51,280 nucleotides of DNA from Gnetum montanum (Eukaryota > Streptophyta > Gnetopsida > Gnetales > Gnetaceae): contig MNCI01000569.1 in the NCBI GenBank assembly GCA_015680685.1, positions 560,529 to 611,808 of the forward strand. Reading direction: 5' to 3'. A program made the translations under genes and the position numbers. Under the pieces are notes generated by a model. It saw nothing but the letters and a program-made list of their open reading frames with translations, did no database searches and was not told the origin of the DNA. Positions 42,117 to 51,280 of this stretch are shown piece after piece. How positions within the stretch are numbered: the stretch's first letter is position 1; every line of letters starts with the position of its first letter.

Positions 42117-44906
42117 TCAGATAGTCCTAGGAGGTGGTGGCTCCTAAGGTTCTTAGAGGCCTTCACTGGCTTCACGCACGTGTAGCGGTCATGGTGGCTA
42201 TGGCTATCCTACTGCTATTGCAACTTCTAGTGGAAGGAAGAAATCATCCAATAGTGCTTTCATTTGCTCCTCCTTACTTCTAGGATCGTGCATGGTCTAT
42301 GAAGCTTCACCAATGTGGGTTGGAATGGGCACATCCTAGGGACATGGAATTGCTAGAAACAACTCCTTCATGTTGATAAACTAGGTAGCAAATTTTTTGC
42401 GTTCAATGTCAAATGCTATGATTACATCCTTCAACTCTTGGTAATCATTCATCCTTTTGTTTAGGTTCCTAGCAATTGATTGTTGATCTATGAATCATGC
42501 TTTGAGAACTTCAAGTTCAACGTTTATAGTCTCAAGCTTTTGCATGGTGTCTTTATGGTGCATGAACTCTACCTCGTATAACAAATATGAGCTAGCCACT
42601 TGTTTTTCTAACTTTGATCGCGGCCTTTCAGCAATTAGCATGGCCAGGTTTGCATAGTGAAGATTGGCCAACTCTATGTATTCTATCATTTCTTCTATCT
42701 ACAACTCCTTTAGGCATCAATATTATTAATGATGGGTTGCCAAACTTCTTTTCTTTTGTGGATTTGCTAGAGAGCTTCATTTATTTTTGCCTTCATCATT
42801 TGGATGTGCTTCTTGTTTACTTCTTTTTGTAGGCTAACCTGGTCTCTATAATGATTTTTAACTTTTTCAAACTTTAAGGCTTCATTTTTCTAGGTAGTAA
42901 TCTCAATAGCATATTTCTAGTGCAAGGCACAAACTTCTTCTATTGATAGATTGTGATTCTTTGTGGCCAATTTCCTTAATTCCATATTCATCTTGGCTAG
43001 TTGCTCCTACTGTTGATGAATGAATTCTTGCATTTGTTCTTTTTGAGCATCAACATTATGCAAGCGATGATTTTGTATGGTTAGTACTTCGTTCTTGTGG
43101 TGCATCTGAGCTAAGTCCTTCTGAACTGAATACATTTTCACCTTTACTATGGACTGGTTGAATATGGCCATCACTACTTTCTTCTCAACGTTCTTGAATC
43201 ATTTTTGAAGCTATCAGAAAGCTTCATCTCTAGTTATTTTTGGACTGAGGAGTGTAGGATCAGTAAGACGAGCATGTAATTAGAAAACCTCCATGGACAA
43301 GCATTGATTTTGTGCTTAAGTCATTTCGAGTTGCCCCTCCAAGATGATACATTTGCCCCTTGCTTCAAACAGCTTTGACTGGGTTGTAGTGATGTTATCC
43401 AGAAAATCAAAAATATCCAAAATTATTTGCTCAGACCCCACCAGTCGATCCAACAATTCTTCATGCTGGGTTGCATTTAGTTTTCTACTGATTATGCTTG
43501 TGGACATATGCACATCTCAAAGTGTAGATGCATCTAGTACAAATACTATAGGTGCATTAAGTACTTCGACGACATAGTCAACAACTACTTTAATCGTCGT
43601 CTCTTGCCCTTAGTGCTACATCACTAGGACAGTGGCCCCTTCACCTTCCTCTAAATGCATTGAGAAGGAGGCAACATTCCTTGAGATTTCTAGGAATAAA
43701 TGGTATTATGATAGTGACACTATCACCTCTCAAGCATTAGGATTAGACCTTATGGGCAACTGTGTTCATTGGGTGGAGAATATTGGTCCACCCCTCTTCA
43801 TTTGGCTAATTATTTAAGCCACCTCATTAAGATGACTCATTGTTGGTTAATACACAGATGGGTTTACACTACTCATCCCTACATGTTGCTCTTGCTCATG
43901 CAAGAGCTACTCTCATATTTTACGTAATCACTTAATGGTTGTGTAGGCCTCTGGCATTGTTTCTTGAGTAGGCGGTGGAGGTGGGGACTACTCCTCTTCT
44001 TTAGTTGTAGTTGGCATATTTTCCTTCATGATTTTAGACCATGAAGCCAAAGGAGCATGCTTGGTTATGTCATTGGCATAGCAGATGATTCTTGCCCTTT
44101 TGTAGAGTTTTTGGGTGAGGCACAGAAAGGGTAGGGTTTTCCTTCCACATTCATTTTTCTTGAAGTGCTTTTCAATCTCCAAATAGATGAGTTGTGGAAG
44201 GTTTATGGGAAATCTCCCACTTAGAGTAGCACATGCTTAGGTAGAAAATGTAGTCACCTTGCTAGAACTCACTGTTGGATTAAGGTGATAGGCTACAATT
44301 TTGAAATAGATGCATTTCATTAGTGTGAGTGCACCATACTCCTTACAGTCAACCCTGTAACACCACTGAGTCCACTCCTTTTTGGCCTCAAGATCACCTT
44401 TCATTGATAGCTCCACTAACTATGTCCCAATATTAGGCAACCCTAGTGCCTACACAATAGCCTTGACTGAGTAGGACACTTGAATATCCTTACTTTTTAC
44501 TATGGACCCCAACCTTCTATTGTTCCAGAAGAGATATGTCTCTCCCATGTACCACTCCCCACTGGATGTGATGATTGGCCACATGGGAGAGGTTTGAAAT
44601 TGTGTTTTAATTTCTACTGGAGCTTTCTCTAGAAATGGTCCAAAGTTTATTTCCTAAAGGATTGAGCATTGAATCTCTCGAGACCTAAGGTCTTAGTGCT
44701 TTCCCTCACTATGATTTCTTAGTGGGCCCTTCTTCTAGAATCTATCGAATAGATTTCACTTCAGGCTCCTCACGAAGAGGTCTTGTCACATGGGTTACCT
44801 TTGGTAGTTCTTAGGCTTGTTCTTGTTGGCCCCTTCTAGGTTTGGGCCATTTCTCCCTTGGTTGAGAGGGTTCTCTTTCCTATGGGCATTTTGGTCTTGG
44901 TGCCAT
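42117..44906 (-). pseudogene. Element F ORFx (broken)
   Basis: ATG at 44906 (MAPRPKCP), an R/K/Q-rich head, then the globular part at about 44650-43990. That part includes YLEIEKHFKKNECGRKTLPF and LCLTQKLYKRARIICYANDI, the latter matching the LPfPcLI..LY...GI.gYANDI block of E. A Q/E stretch follows near 43890, then long coiled coil with MHMSTSIISRKLNATQHEEL and KLFEARGKCIILEGQLEMT (43513-43316) and MIEYIELANLHYANLAMLIA (42689). The end reads EPPPPRTI before TGA at 42119. Length 2790 nt, about 930 codons. No membrane helix or enzyme motif is seen. Same family as B, C and E. Confidence 0.65.
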
Positions 44907-45213
44907 CTGTAATCAAAATAAGATCATGGCTTAGTAATTGTGGTGTAACATGAAGCAATTAGGATGCCTTTATCTCTTAGGATAGTTACACTTGGCTAAG
45001 TTGTGATTATGGCTAATCTAATTACTCTAATCATTATTTTATTTATGTGTTATTCTTAATAAATCATCCTGAAGGTTGTTGAAAGGGTCAACTCTCGAAA
45101 AAATGGATCTTTGTATATTATTAAGGTTATGAACCCTTTGGCGGAGTTAAGAAAATTTTCAAAAACTTCATCGAAAACCTTAAGGTTTGCGACCCCCATG
45201 ATAAAGAGCTTAC
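44907..45213 (-). other. Leader intron of element F ORFx (predicted)
   Basis: The donor CCAAAG|GTAAGCTC is at 45213 and the acceptor TTTTGATTACAG directly before the ATG at 44906, 307 nt. Both are good plant splice sites, conserved with E. Confidence 0.6.
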
Positions 45214-45360
45214 CTTTGGTAACTACAGGGTTGAAGAAAGAGTGATTTGGACAAATGGTTGGAAAGTTAAGGGCTCTGGAAGGTTTTGGGCTCTAAAAAA
45301 TGGCAAAAACTCCCCATGTGTTATGAGGAAAATGAAAAACATTTCTAACTTTGTGATGGT

Positions 45361-45460
45361 ATATATATGATTTTTGTGTTGCATCAATGAGGCCTCATCG
45401 ACAAGGCCTTGTTGATGTGGTCAGCTATGTCAATGAGGCCTCGTTGATGTAGCTATTGAC
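45361..45460 (-). promoter_or_regulatory. Internal promoter of element F with LTR-like palindromic array
   Basis: TATATATA at 45362-45369. Upstream on the minus strand, 45455-45381 reads GCTACATCAACGAGGCCTCA, TTGACATAGC, CACATCAACAAGGCC, TTGTCGATGAGGCCTCATTG. The LTR of the same element (41906 downwards) reads GGCTACATTGATGAGGCCTC, ATCGATG..., so the two arrays share unit and starting phrase. The exon-1 region downstream (GGGGAGTTTTTGCC) matches that of E. Confidence 0.65.
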
Positions 45461-47110
45461 CATCATAGACGATAATTAACTTTGGTTAAACTTGCAAAAT
45501 ACAAAGAGTTTTTGAATAAAATTGGGATCAAATGAAAGCTCAAAAGGCCAAGAATAGTATGAAAATATGAGAAAAGAGTGTTAGCACTCATAAATTTGGA
45601 AAAATGAAGAAAAATGATTCAATGGCTGAATGACATAAAAGTTTAAGGAGCACTGAGCGAAATACACAATGGAATATGTGAAAGATAGGATTATAGCAAT
45701 GTCTAAGGTAAGGAACCTTAACTAAACAAACCAAGAGCTATGTAAGTGGGTCATTCCTATAGCAGGCTCATGCTCTTGTTGCCCTTGCATACCTTAACTA
45801 AGGAGTCTATGAGCCCCACAGTTGATTAATGATCATGAAAAGTTAAGGACCAACCAAAAAGAATCTATCTAAGAATTCAAACACATCAAACTAAGACATA
45901 GAGCATAACATAGAACCTAGTAGTGAGGTGACTTATGGTAGCATGTATGGATGATAGAGAAGGTGGAATAGAATTCCAAATTAAGGCCATAAGAAATCCC
46001 TTGTGGGATTTGTGTTTAAAATGACTTTGAGATGATCCATCCTTAGTCCAAACTAAAACTAGCTGCTTCTAATGACTTCGCATCATTACTCTAAGACTGG
46101 CCCACTCGCATGAGACATAAGAGTGCTTCCACAAAACAACCACCATTTCATAAAGAGAAGAAAAAAGTGAAGTGAGAAGTGAGAGAGGACCTTAGTTAAA
46201 GGGGACCTTCAGGCATGGGGACATGTCTTTCTAGTTCCATAACTAGTGCTTGTAGCCTGTTTATTTGTCTAAGCAGTGTGCTTTGAATTGCCATCATTTT
46301 TTGAAATGGAAACCATTTATTGTGTATAAGGGGTGTGCTTTGAATTTCCATAATTTTTTATTGGATTTTTGAATGGGAACCACACCATGCAAAGACTTTA
46401 TTTGACTTCCTATTAGTGGTTGAAATGGAATGGTAAGAAGTCTGTGAAAAACACTCAATCACTCAAGTAAGTAGAAGATTACAAAAAGTATTGAGTCTCC
46501 TTGAAGTCACACCCTTTACAAACCTTTAAATCATTCATAATTCCAGAACCACCAAGGTCACTAATTGATTAAAAGTTTCTTTAATGGAAGGGACCTCAAA
46601 TTCCCAAAACAAGGAAAACCATATAGTTTATTGGATGGGTGGATGACGTGGACTCACTACCTATTCCATGAAAAATAAACCATGTCATAGTCATTAGACA
46701 TCAGAATTCAAAAATAGAAATCAAACATCGACAATCACAACATTAAGCACAAACCATCATTAGTAAACAATGACAGCGACATTGTGTCTTGTGGAAATAA
46801 AGCAATTTTATTAGAAAAAATAAGGAAATATCACACTTGAAAAAAACAAAGTAAAATATATAAGAAAGTGTAAACTAATCAAGAAAGGTTCAAAGGTATT
46901 GATGATGGGAGAAAATTATAAAAATCTAAAAATAAAAAATTTGTAAAATAAATAATTTTTAAAATAAAAAATGTGAAAAATAGAAGAAAACCTAAAAAGC
47001 CATATGGATTGTTAGCATAGATGGCCATCTCCCCCATGATTGAGTTGGAAGGAGGAGATCTGAGAAATGAAGCATGGTTGTCCACTTGTCAAGGTGGTAG
47101 TTACACTGCT
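45461..47110 (-). other. Element F spacer between pol and internal promoter
   Basis: Non-coding, 1.65 kb. It contains the family blocks GTGGGTCATTCCTATAGCAGGCTC (45746), CATGGGGACATGTCTTTCTAG (46215), CCTTGAAGTCACACCC (46499), and an A-rich tract (46790-47000). GGGTGTGCTTTGAATT and nearby sequence is duplicated (46275 and 46331). Frame 46879-47085 is in the A-rich part and not convincing. Confidence 0.55.
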
Positions 47111-48330
47111 CTATCTTGGTTCAAGGAAAGATTTTAATTGTTGGATGTTGACCAAATAATTTCTATTTGGGCTTTTAGGCTTGTAGATCAACATGGCCCT
47201 AGAGGAAAAGGTTTGTTCAATTATATAAGATCCCTCCCACAATGTTTGAAATTTTTCCTTAAGGGGTACATGTCTGGGGTTCCAATAAAGAACCTTATCT
47301 CTTGGTTGAAGTTTTACTTTCCTTATTCTAAGGTCATGATGTTGCTTGTTGAATGCCTTGTACACCTCATTCAAAGATAGGGCCACTAATCGATTTTCAT
47401 CTATCACATTCAGGTTGATCAATCTTTCTTTCTGTGCTAGACTTAGGTTAAGATTCAGCTCATAAGTTGTTGAGAGTGTACAAAGCTTGAATTGAATCGA
47501 GAGTATTGAAAGTTTTTCGTACATAAACTTGTAGGAAGAATAGCCAATAGGAAGTTTCCATGTTAAACAATAAGCCCAAAGAGCATCATTAAGTTTTATA
47601 CTCTAATCTTTCCTATATTTTCTAATGGTTCGTGTTAGTATTTTTTTGATCTCTTGGTTAGTTACCTCTACTTGACCATTGGATTGGGGATGGTAGGGTG
47701 TTGTTAATTTATGTTAAATCCCTAAGTGTTGCATTAACTTTCTAAAAGTAACACTTGTGAAATGAGTTCCATTGTTAGAAATTAGTGAACGTGGCACCCC
47801 AAACCTATTTACAATATTTTGTTATATAAATCTAGTAGTAGTGGATGATGTACAATTAGTAACGGTTGTTGCTTCTATCCATTTTGTGAAGTAGTCGATT
47901 ACTATGATAATATATGCCTTTTCGTTGGACATGGGTGTGATGGGACCCATGAAGTAAATGCCCCATGTGTCAAAAGGTTCTAGTAGTTGAATCCATTATT
48001 GAGGATCTTCCATGTGAGTAGTCATCCCCCCGTCTCATTAATAATGTTCACAAGATTGGACAAATTGGTGGGCATCCCTAAAGATTATAGGTCAACAATA
48101 TCTTATCATTAGGATTTTTATGGCCATGCTTCTACCTGCATAGTGGCCTCTGCAAGGTCCTTCATGAGCATCTTGGAGAACACATAGTTGATCCTTGTTA
48201 GGGACACACCAACGAATCAGGCCATTGGCGCACACCTTGTAAAGGTGTTTGTTGATTTCCATGAAGTATTTGGTCCAATGAAGAAATTGTTGTTTCTTTC
48301 TGAAGTTAAGATCTTGTGGCATCTCCAAAG
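47111..48330 (-). pseudogene. Element F integrase (catalytic residues mutated)
   Basis: The zinc-binding start is RWCVPNKDQLCVLQDAHEGP, then CRGHYAGRSMAIKIL (48230-48110). The core begins DTWGIYFMGPITPMS, where related integrases have GIDFMGP, so the first catalytic Asp is Tyr. Next comes RSLISNNGTHFTSVTFRKLM, where D(R/N)GTHF has become NNGTHF, so the second Asp is Asn. HPQSNGQVEVTNQE keeps the Glu. The open frame 47111-47524 is the C-terminal domain (QPRDKVLYWNPR, KFQTLWEGSYIIEQ) and ends QQLKSFLEPR. Several stops lie in the core. Confidence 0.9.
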
Positions 48331-48845
48331 TGAGAAGATAAGTGAGGATGCCATTGTATCATGTTATTTCTATAGGCGTTTGGTCATTTATTTTTCTTGT
48401 AATGAGGAGTTCGTTTGGAAACTGATCAGAGAGTAGGCTCTCCTCCTCTTTATTATCCCATCTTAAGTGAGAGAGGTGATTAGTGATCGCATTCTTAATC
48501 CCTTTTCAATCTACCATCATGAGATCGAATTCCTACAAGATCATGAACCACCATATCACATGAGGGCTCACTGTTGGCTTGTTCATGAGGAAGCAGATTG
48601 CATTATGGTCCCTATGCACAAATACTTTGTAGCCAAGCACATAATGCCTGAACATTTTCAGAGTGTAAACCATGGATATTAATTCTTTTTCTATGGTGGT
48701 GTAATCTAATTATGCTCCCACAATGTTTTGGCTCATGCAGTGAATGTAGTATGGGCATTTCTTATCATCCATTTACATGAGCACTACTCCCAAGGTGTAG
48801 TTAGATGCATTTGTCATGATGTGGAAGGGTTTGGACCAACCTGGT
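48331..48845 (-). pseudogene. Element F RNase H (broken)
   Basis: The minus strand reads WSKPFHIMTNASNYTLGVVL (usual C-D-A-S, here T-N-A-S, so the first catalytic Asp is Asn), YTTIEKELISMVYTLKMFRH, YVLGYKVFVHRDHNAICFLM and NAITNHLSHL. These are the Ty3-type RNase H motifs in order, with stops between. Confidence 0.85.
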
Positions 48846-48846
48846 N
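48846..48846. other. Single N at the RT/RNase H junction
   Basis: Coding passes from FIENFSK (RT connection) directly to PGWSKPFHI (RNase H). About 40-45 residues normally present between them are missing at this N. Confidence 0.65.
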
Positions 48847-49790
48847 TCTTAGAGAAATTCTCTATGAATTGCTGATAGTAGCTAGTGTGTTGAAGGAATG
48901 ACCAAACATCTTTAACTATCTCTAGCTAGCATATTATTCCTTGGATGACCCTTATCTTTTCTGGGTCTACCTCAATCCCTACTTGAGTGATTCTATGTCC
49001 TAGTATAATGCCTTCTTACACCATGAGATGGATCTTTTGCCAATTGATCCATAGACTTGTTTCAACACATCTCTTCAATACTTGCTCAAGGTAGTCCAAG
49101 GCTTGATCAAATGTGGCTCCATAGGTGGAAAATTTATCCATGAAGACTTCCACACCATTATTGATCTGTTGTTAGAAAATAATAAGGACTAGGTGTTAAA
49201 ATGTTGTAGGGGCATTGCATAGACTGAATGGCATCTTACAATATGCAAAAGTTCCCCAAGGACTCATGAATGTTATCTTGGCCTAATCTTCTAGCATAAT
49301 TTGGATTTGGTTATAGCCCCTATAACCATCCAAGAAGTTATAATAACAATGCTTGGATATGGTGTCTAACACGATCCACAAATGGTAATGGAAAATAATC
49401 TTTAAATGTTACCATATTCAACAACCTAAAGTTGATGTAGACCTATCACTTACCACCTTTCTTCTACACAATTAGAAGTGGGCTAATCCACTCACTATCC
49501 ACGACTGGATAGATGAAGCTCACCTTGAGGAGTTGTTCAATTTCCTCCTATATGATTTACTTCAATTTGGGATTTAGCCACCTCTGTGGCTACCTCCTAG
49601 GCTTCATGGTCGAATTAGTGTAAATGCCATGTTGGCATATCCTTAGATCAATTCTTGTTAGCTCAGGATATGACCAAGCAAAGGTTGTTGGCCATTTGTT
49701 AACCACCTTTAACAGCTTTTCTTTTTGTTTAGGAGAAAGTTTGAAATTAATTATGACTAATTTACCATTACTTAAAAATGAAAATTCCAT
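48847..49790 (-). pseudogene. Element F reverse transcriptase (active site mutated)
   Basis: The start region reads SPKQKEKLLKVVNKWPTTFA and WSYPELTRID. Next come PKLK.IIQEEIEQLLKVSFI, YPVVDSEWISPLLIV, KKGGKW.VYINFRLLN and FKDYFPLPFVDRV, the standard Athila-type RT fingers. The active site is EVFMDKFSTYGATFDQALDY, where relatives have V(F/Y)MDDF, so the second catalytic Asp is Lys. Then EGIILGHRITQVGIEVDPEK. Stops are frequent and part of the palm is frameshifted. Confidence 0.9.
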
Positions 49791-49999
49791 GCCAGCTGAT
49801 AAGGTTTTTAGCTCTAGGGGCTCCTACTTGAAGTTATTAGGGATTTCCAACTCTTCCCAAGAGGTATCATCATCTTCATCAGAGAGCTGGGGATGAACTT
49901 ATTCAAGTTTATCCATACCTTCAACATAGGGACATGTTAGGCTCTTAGTTGGTTCCATGCATAATGTGTTGCTATCTGAGTCAACTATCAGCCACTAGG

Positions 50000-50620
50000 T
50001 GTCCTCCTATTTTGTGGTTGTTGCATACAAACACCGTTGAATATTGACTTCTTGTGCACACTGATTACATGATTTAATGTATGTACTTTTGATGGACCAA
50101 CACTTTTGCATGCAATTGCACCTATTTTTGTTGTATACGATGCATGGAATATGTTTCTTCTCTATCTTGCCAAATTCATTTTCTTTGGATATTTCTAGAG
50201 AAAGGTTCCTTATGCCCATATGTGCATTAACTGTGCTTAACCAAGCTCTTTCCATAATGATGGGGAAGTCACTTTTGCAATTTTTAACCTTGATCACCAG
50301 AAAATCAGTAGGATAGGATCATCCATAAGCTGTGGTCACAATGTTCTCTACCAATCCCAGAGGGATAGTAATTGGTTGATCTACCAATTCTAGATAGATG
50401 TTGCTCTTCTTGATAGGTGGTAGGTTCTAGGCATTGTACATGTCATGGGAGATGAGATTAACTCTAGAATTAGAGTTAAGAAGAGCCTTACATGGCTCAT
50501 GTCTAGTAATCTATAGGTAAATGATTGGACTTTCAGGGTTAGATATTTTCATGGAAAGATTGCTAGCCTTGATCTAGTCAAAAACAACATGAGTTAGCAT
50601 CATAGTTCAAATCCAACGTG
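50000..50620 (-). pseudogene. Element F aspartic protease (active site mutated)
   Basis: The minus strand reads CKALLNSRVNLISHDMYNA at about 50490-50435, where relatives have LxDSGAxVNLIS, so D-S-G is N-S-R. Downstream come PITIPLGLVENIVTTAYG, SYPTDFLVIKVKNC and SDFPIIMERAWLSTVNAHMG (family: YPxDFx(V/I)L...PiiLGRPWLaT..A.IG). The frame 50007-50297 is the open part. Confidence 0.85.
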
Positions 50621-51197
50621 ATAGTTGGTTTGAAGGGCACACGAAGGTATTTGATGCAGAGGATGAGGGTATTGGAGATGCAAGATGATCAGCTGCACTA
50701 GGTTATGAGGGTTGAAGAGGACTGCTAGGTCAGAAGAAAGGTCTTTTTCTAGATTGATTTTCTAAACCACTAGGTTGGAAAGCCAGTTGTGAATGTATAG
50801 CCCTTGTAGCATTTTATTATTGTGGCTATGGAGGAATCTCACCCTGCATGGATGGAGTAGGAGATAACTAGGTTGAAGGTGGAGGTGTGTGTGTAGATAG
50901 ATGTAGAGGGTGGTATGGATATGGATTTTTTCCTCTAGAAGATGATGAATGTGTTTAGTGGTACACTAGAGGGTAATAGTGATGCTGAAATGAAGTATGA
51001 CCTATAGAACTTCTTGGAGAGATAGGTTGTTGAACATAGTACCCATATGGATCTGGTTGCCTATAAGGGTACTATTGCCTTGGTAGTGGCATTTCCACTA
51101 TTATTGTTGGTAACATTATTGGTATTGTTCAGATGGTTGTGGAGGAGCTCCACTTGGGTAGTAAGCTTGTTATTATTGGTAGAACTGCCTAGGATTG
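50621..51197 (-). pseudogene. Element F gag C-terminal region (broken)
   Basis: Low-complexity P/Q/Y/S-rich coding: RQPDPYGYYVQQPISPRSS, NPYPYHPLHLSTHTPPPST, and QLAFQPSGLENQSR. This composition is usual for the part between the gag core and protease of Athila elements. The sequence is cut at 51198 by the start of LTR G. Confidence 0.55.
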
Positions 51198-51280
51198 TGA
51201 TGAGACGCGACATGCATAGTGCCGCGATATCGCGTCTTTCCCTGCGATATCGCGTACGCGATATCGCGGTCCGTCGCCAT
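51198..51280 (+). mobile_element. Start of LTR G (GATATC-type), runs off the window
   Basis: It begins TGATGAGACGCGAC, as other LTRs of the family begin TGATGAG, then GCCGCGATATCGCG, CTGCGATATCGCG, TACGCGATATCGCGGTCC, GTCGCCAT. The D LTR has CGCGATATTGCGGTCCACCG at the same place, directly before its TATA. The three palindromes are perfect, so this copy looks young. Confidence 0.75.

Larger units (their letters stand above)
40989..51197 (-). mobile_element. Element F: Athila-like LTR retrotransposon with extra 3' ORF, nearly complete
   Basis: On the minus strand: gag C-terminus (from 51197), protease, RT, RNase H, integrase (to 47111), spacer, internal promoter (about 45455-45361), leader intron (45213-44907), ORFx (44906-42117), 3' LTR (41924-40989). 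The 5' LTR and gag N-terminus lie outside the window or are split off by LTR G at 51198. Catalytic residues of all five pol activities are hit, besides many stops. The outer flank at 40984-40988 is ACCAT. Confidence 0.8.

Noticed and set aside
35146-46990. Tandem duplication of a 5.8-kb gene-containing unit
   Set aside because: The units are diverged, start exactly at LTR ends, and the second continues into its own pol. This is nested insertion of relatives.
49624-49896. 90-codon plus-strand frame
   Set aside because: It is antisense to the RT start of element F, where the minus strand gives a clear RT match.

Overview
The window is plant nuclear DNA from a large, repeat-rich genome. Two things show this: degraded Athila/Tat-type Ty3/gypsy retrotransposons nested in one another, together with plant LINE and SINE relics, and a plant LRR receptor-like protein and a PPR-DYW relic. 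A gymnosperm (conifer-type) genome fits the old, diffuse, AT-rich repeats, but that is inference and the sequence does not prove it. Only one gene looks intact: an 834-codon LRR receptor-like protein at 27419-29923 on the minus strand.

Layout. 1-2050: AT-rich DNA with no recognised gene. 2050-about 7500 (minus): element A, a dead gypsy element whose remaining order is gag, protease, an archaeal-type RNase H fragment, RT, RNase H and integrase, with a TATA and upstream repeats near 7100-7450. 7950-17100: two copies (B plus, C minus) of the 3' half of one Athila-like family. B is inserted into the ORF of C and this makes a large inverted repeat. 17490-19408: element D, minus, with gag start, tRNA-Asp-type primer-binding site and 5' LTR; a 480-N gap interrupts its gag. 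19555-21108: two more LTR pieces. 21256-21455: a SINE with 12-bp target duplications. 21760-26270: LINE ORF1 relic, PPR-DYW pseudogene, LINE ORF2 relic. 27419-32770: the receptor-like gene, a 600-bp tandem duplication and the C-terminal relic of a second receptor-like gene. 33180-35135: second LINE ORF1 copy, SINE fragment, LINE 3' end. 35146-40988: element E. 40989-51197: element F, inserted in the spacer of E; F is the most complete element, running from gag C-terminus to 3' LTR. 51198-end: start of another LTR (G), inserted in the gag of F.

The noteworthy system is the family formed by B, C, E and F, with LTRs also seen at D and G. As read here, each element carries gag-pol, then a spacer of about 1.5 kb, an internal promoter, a leader intron of about 300 nt, an extra ORF of about 920-950 codons ('ORFx': basic head, globular domain, Q-rich stretch, long coiled coil, proline-rich tail), and a 3' LTR. 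The LTRs run TGATGA...TCATCA, and their U3 is little more than an array of short palindromes placed directly before the TATA box. The palindrome differs between copies: GCGATATCGC-type in D, G and the 20.0-20.2 kb piece, CATCGATG-type in E and F. In E and F the internal promoter of ORFx carries the same kind of array as that element's own LTR. All elements here carry stop codons and catalytic changes, so the proposal rests on comparison of dead copies.
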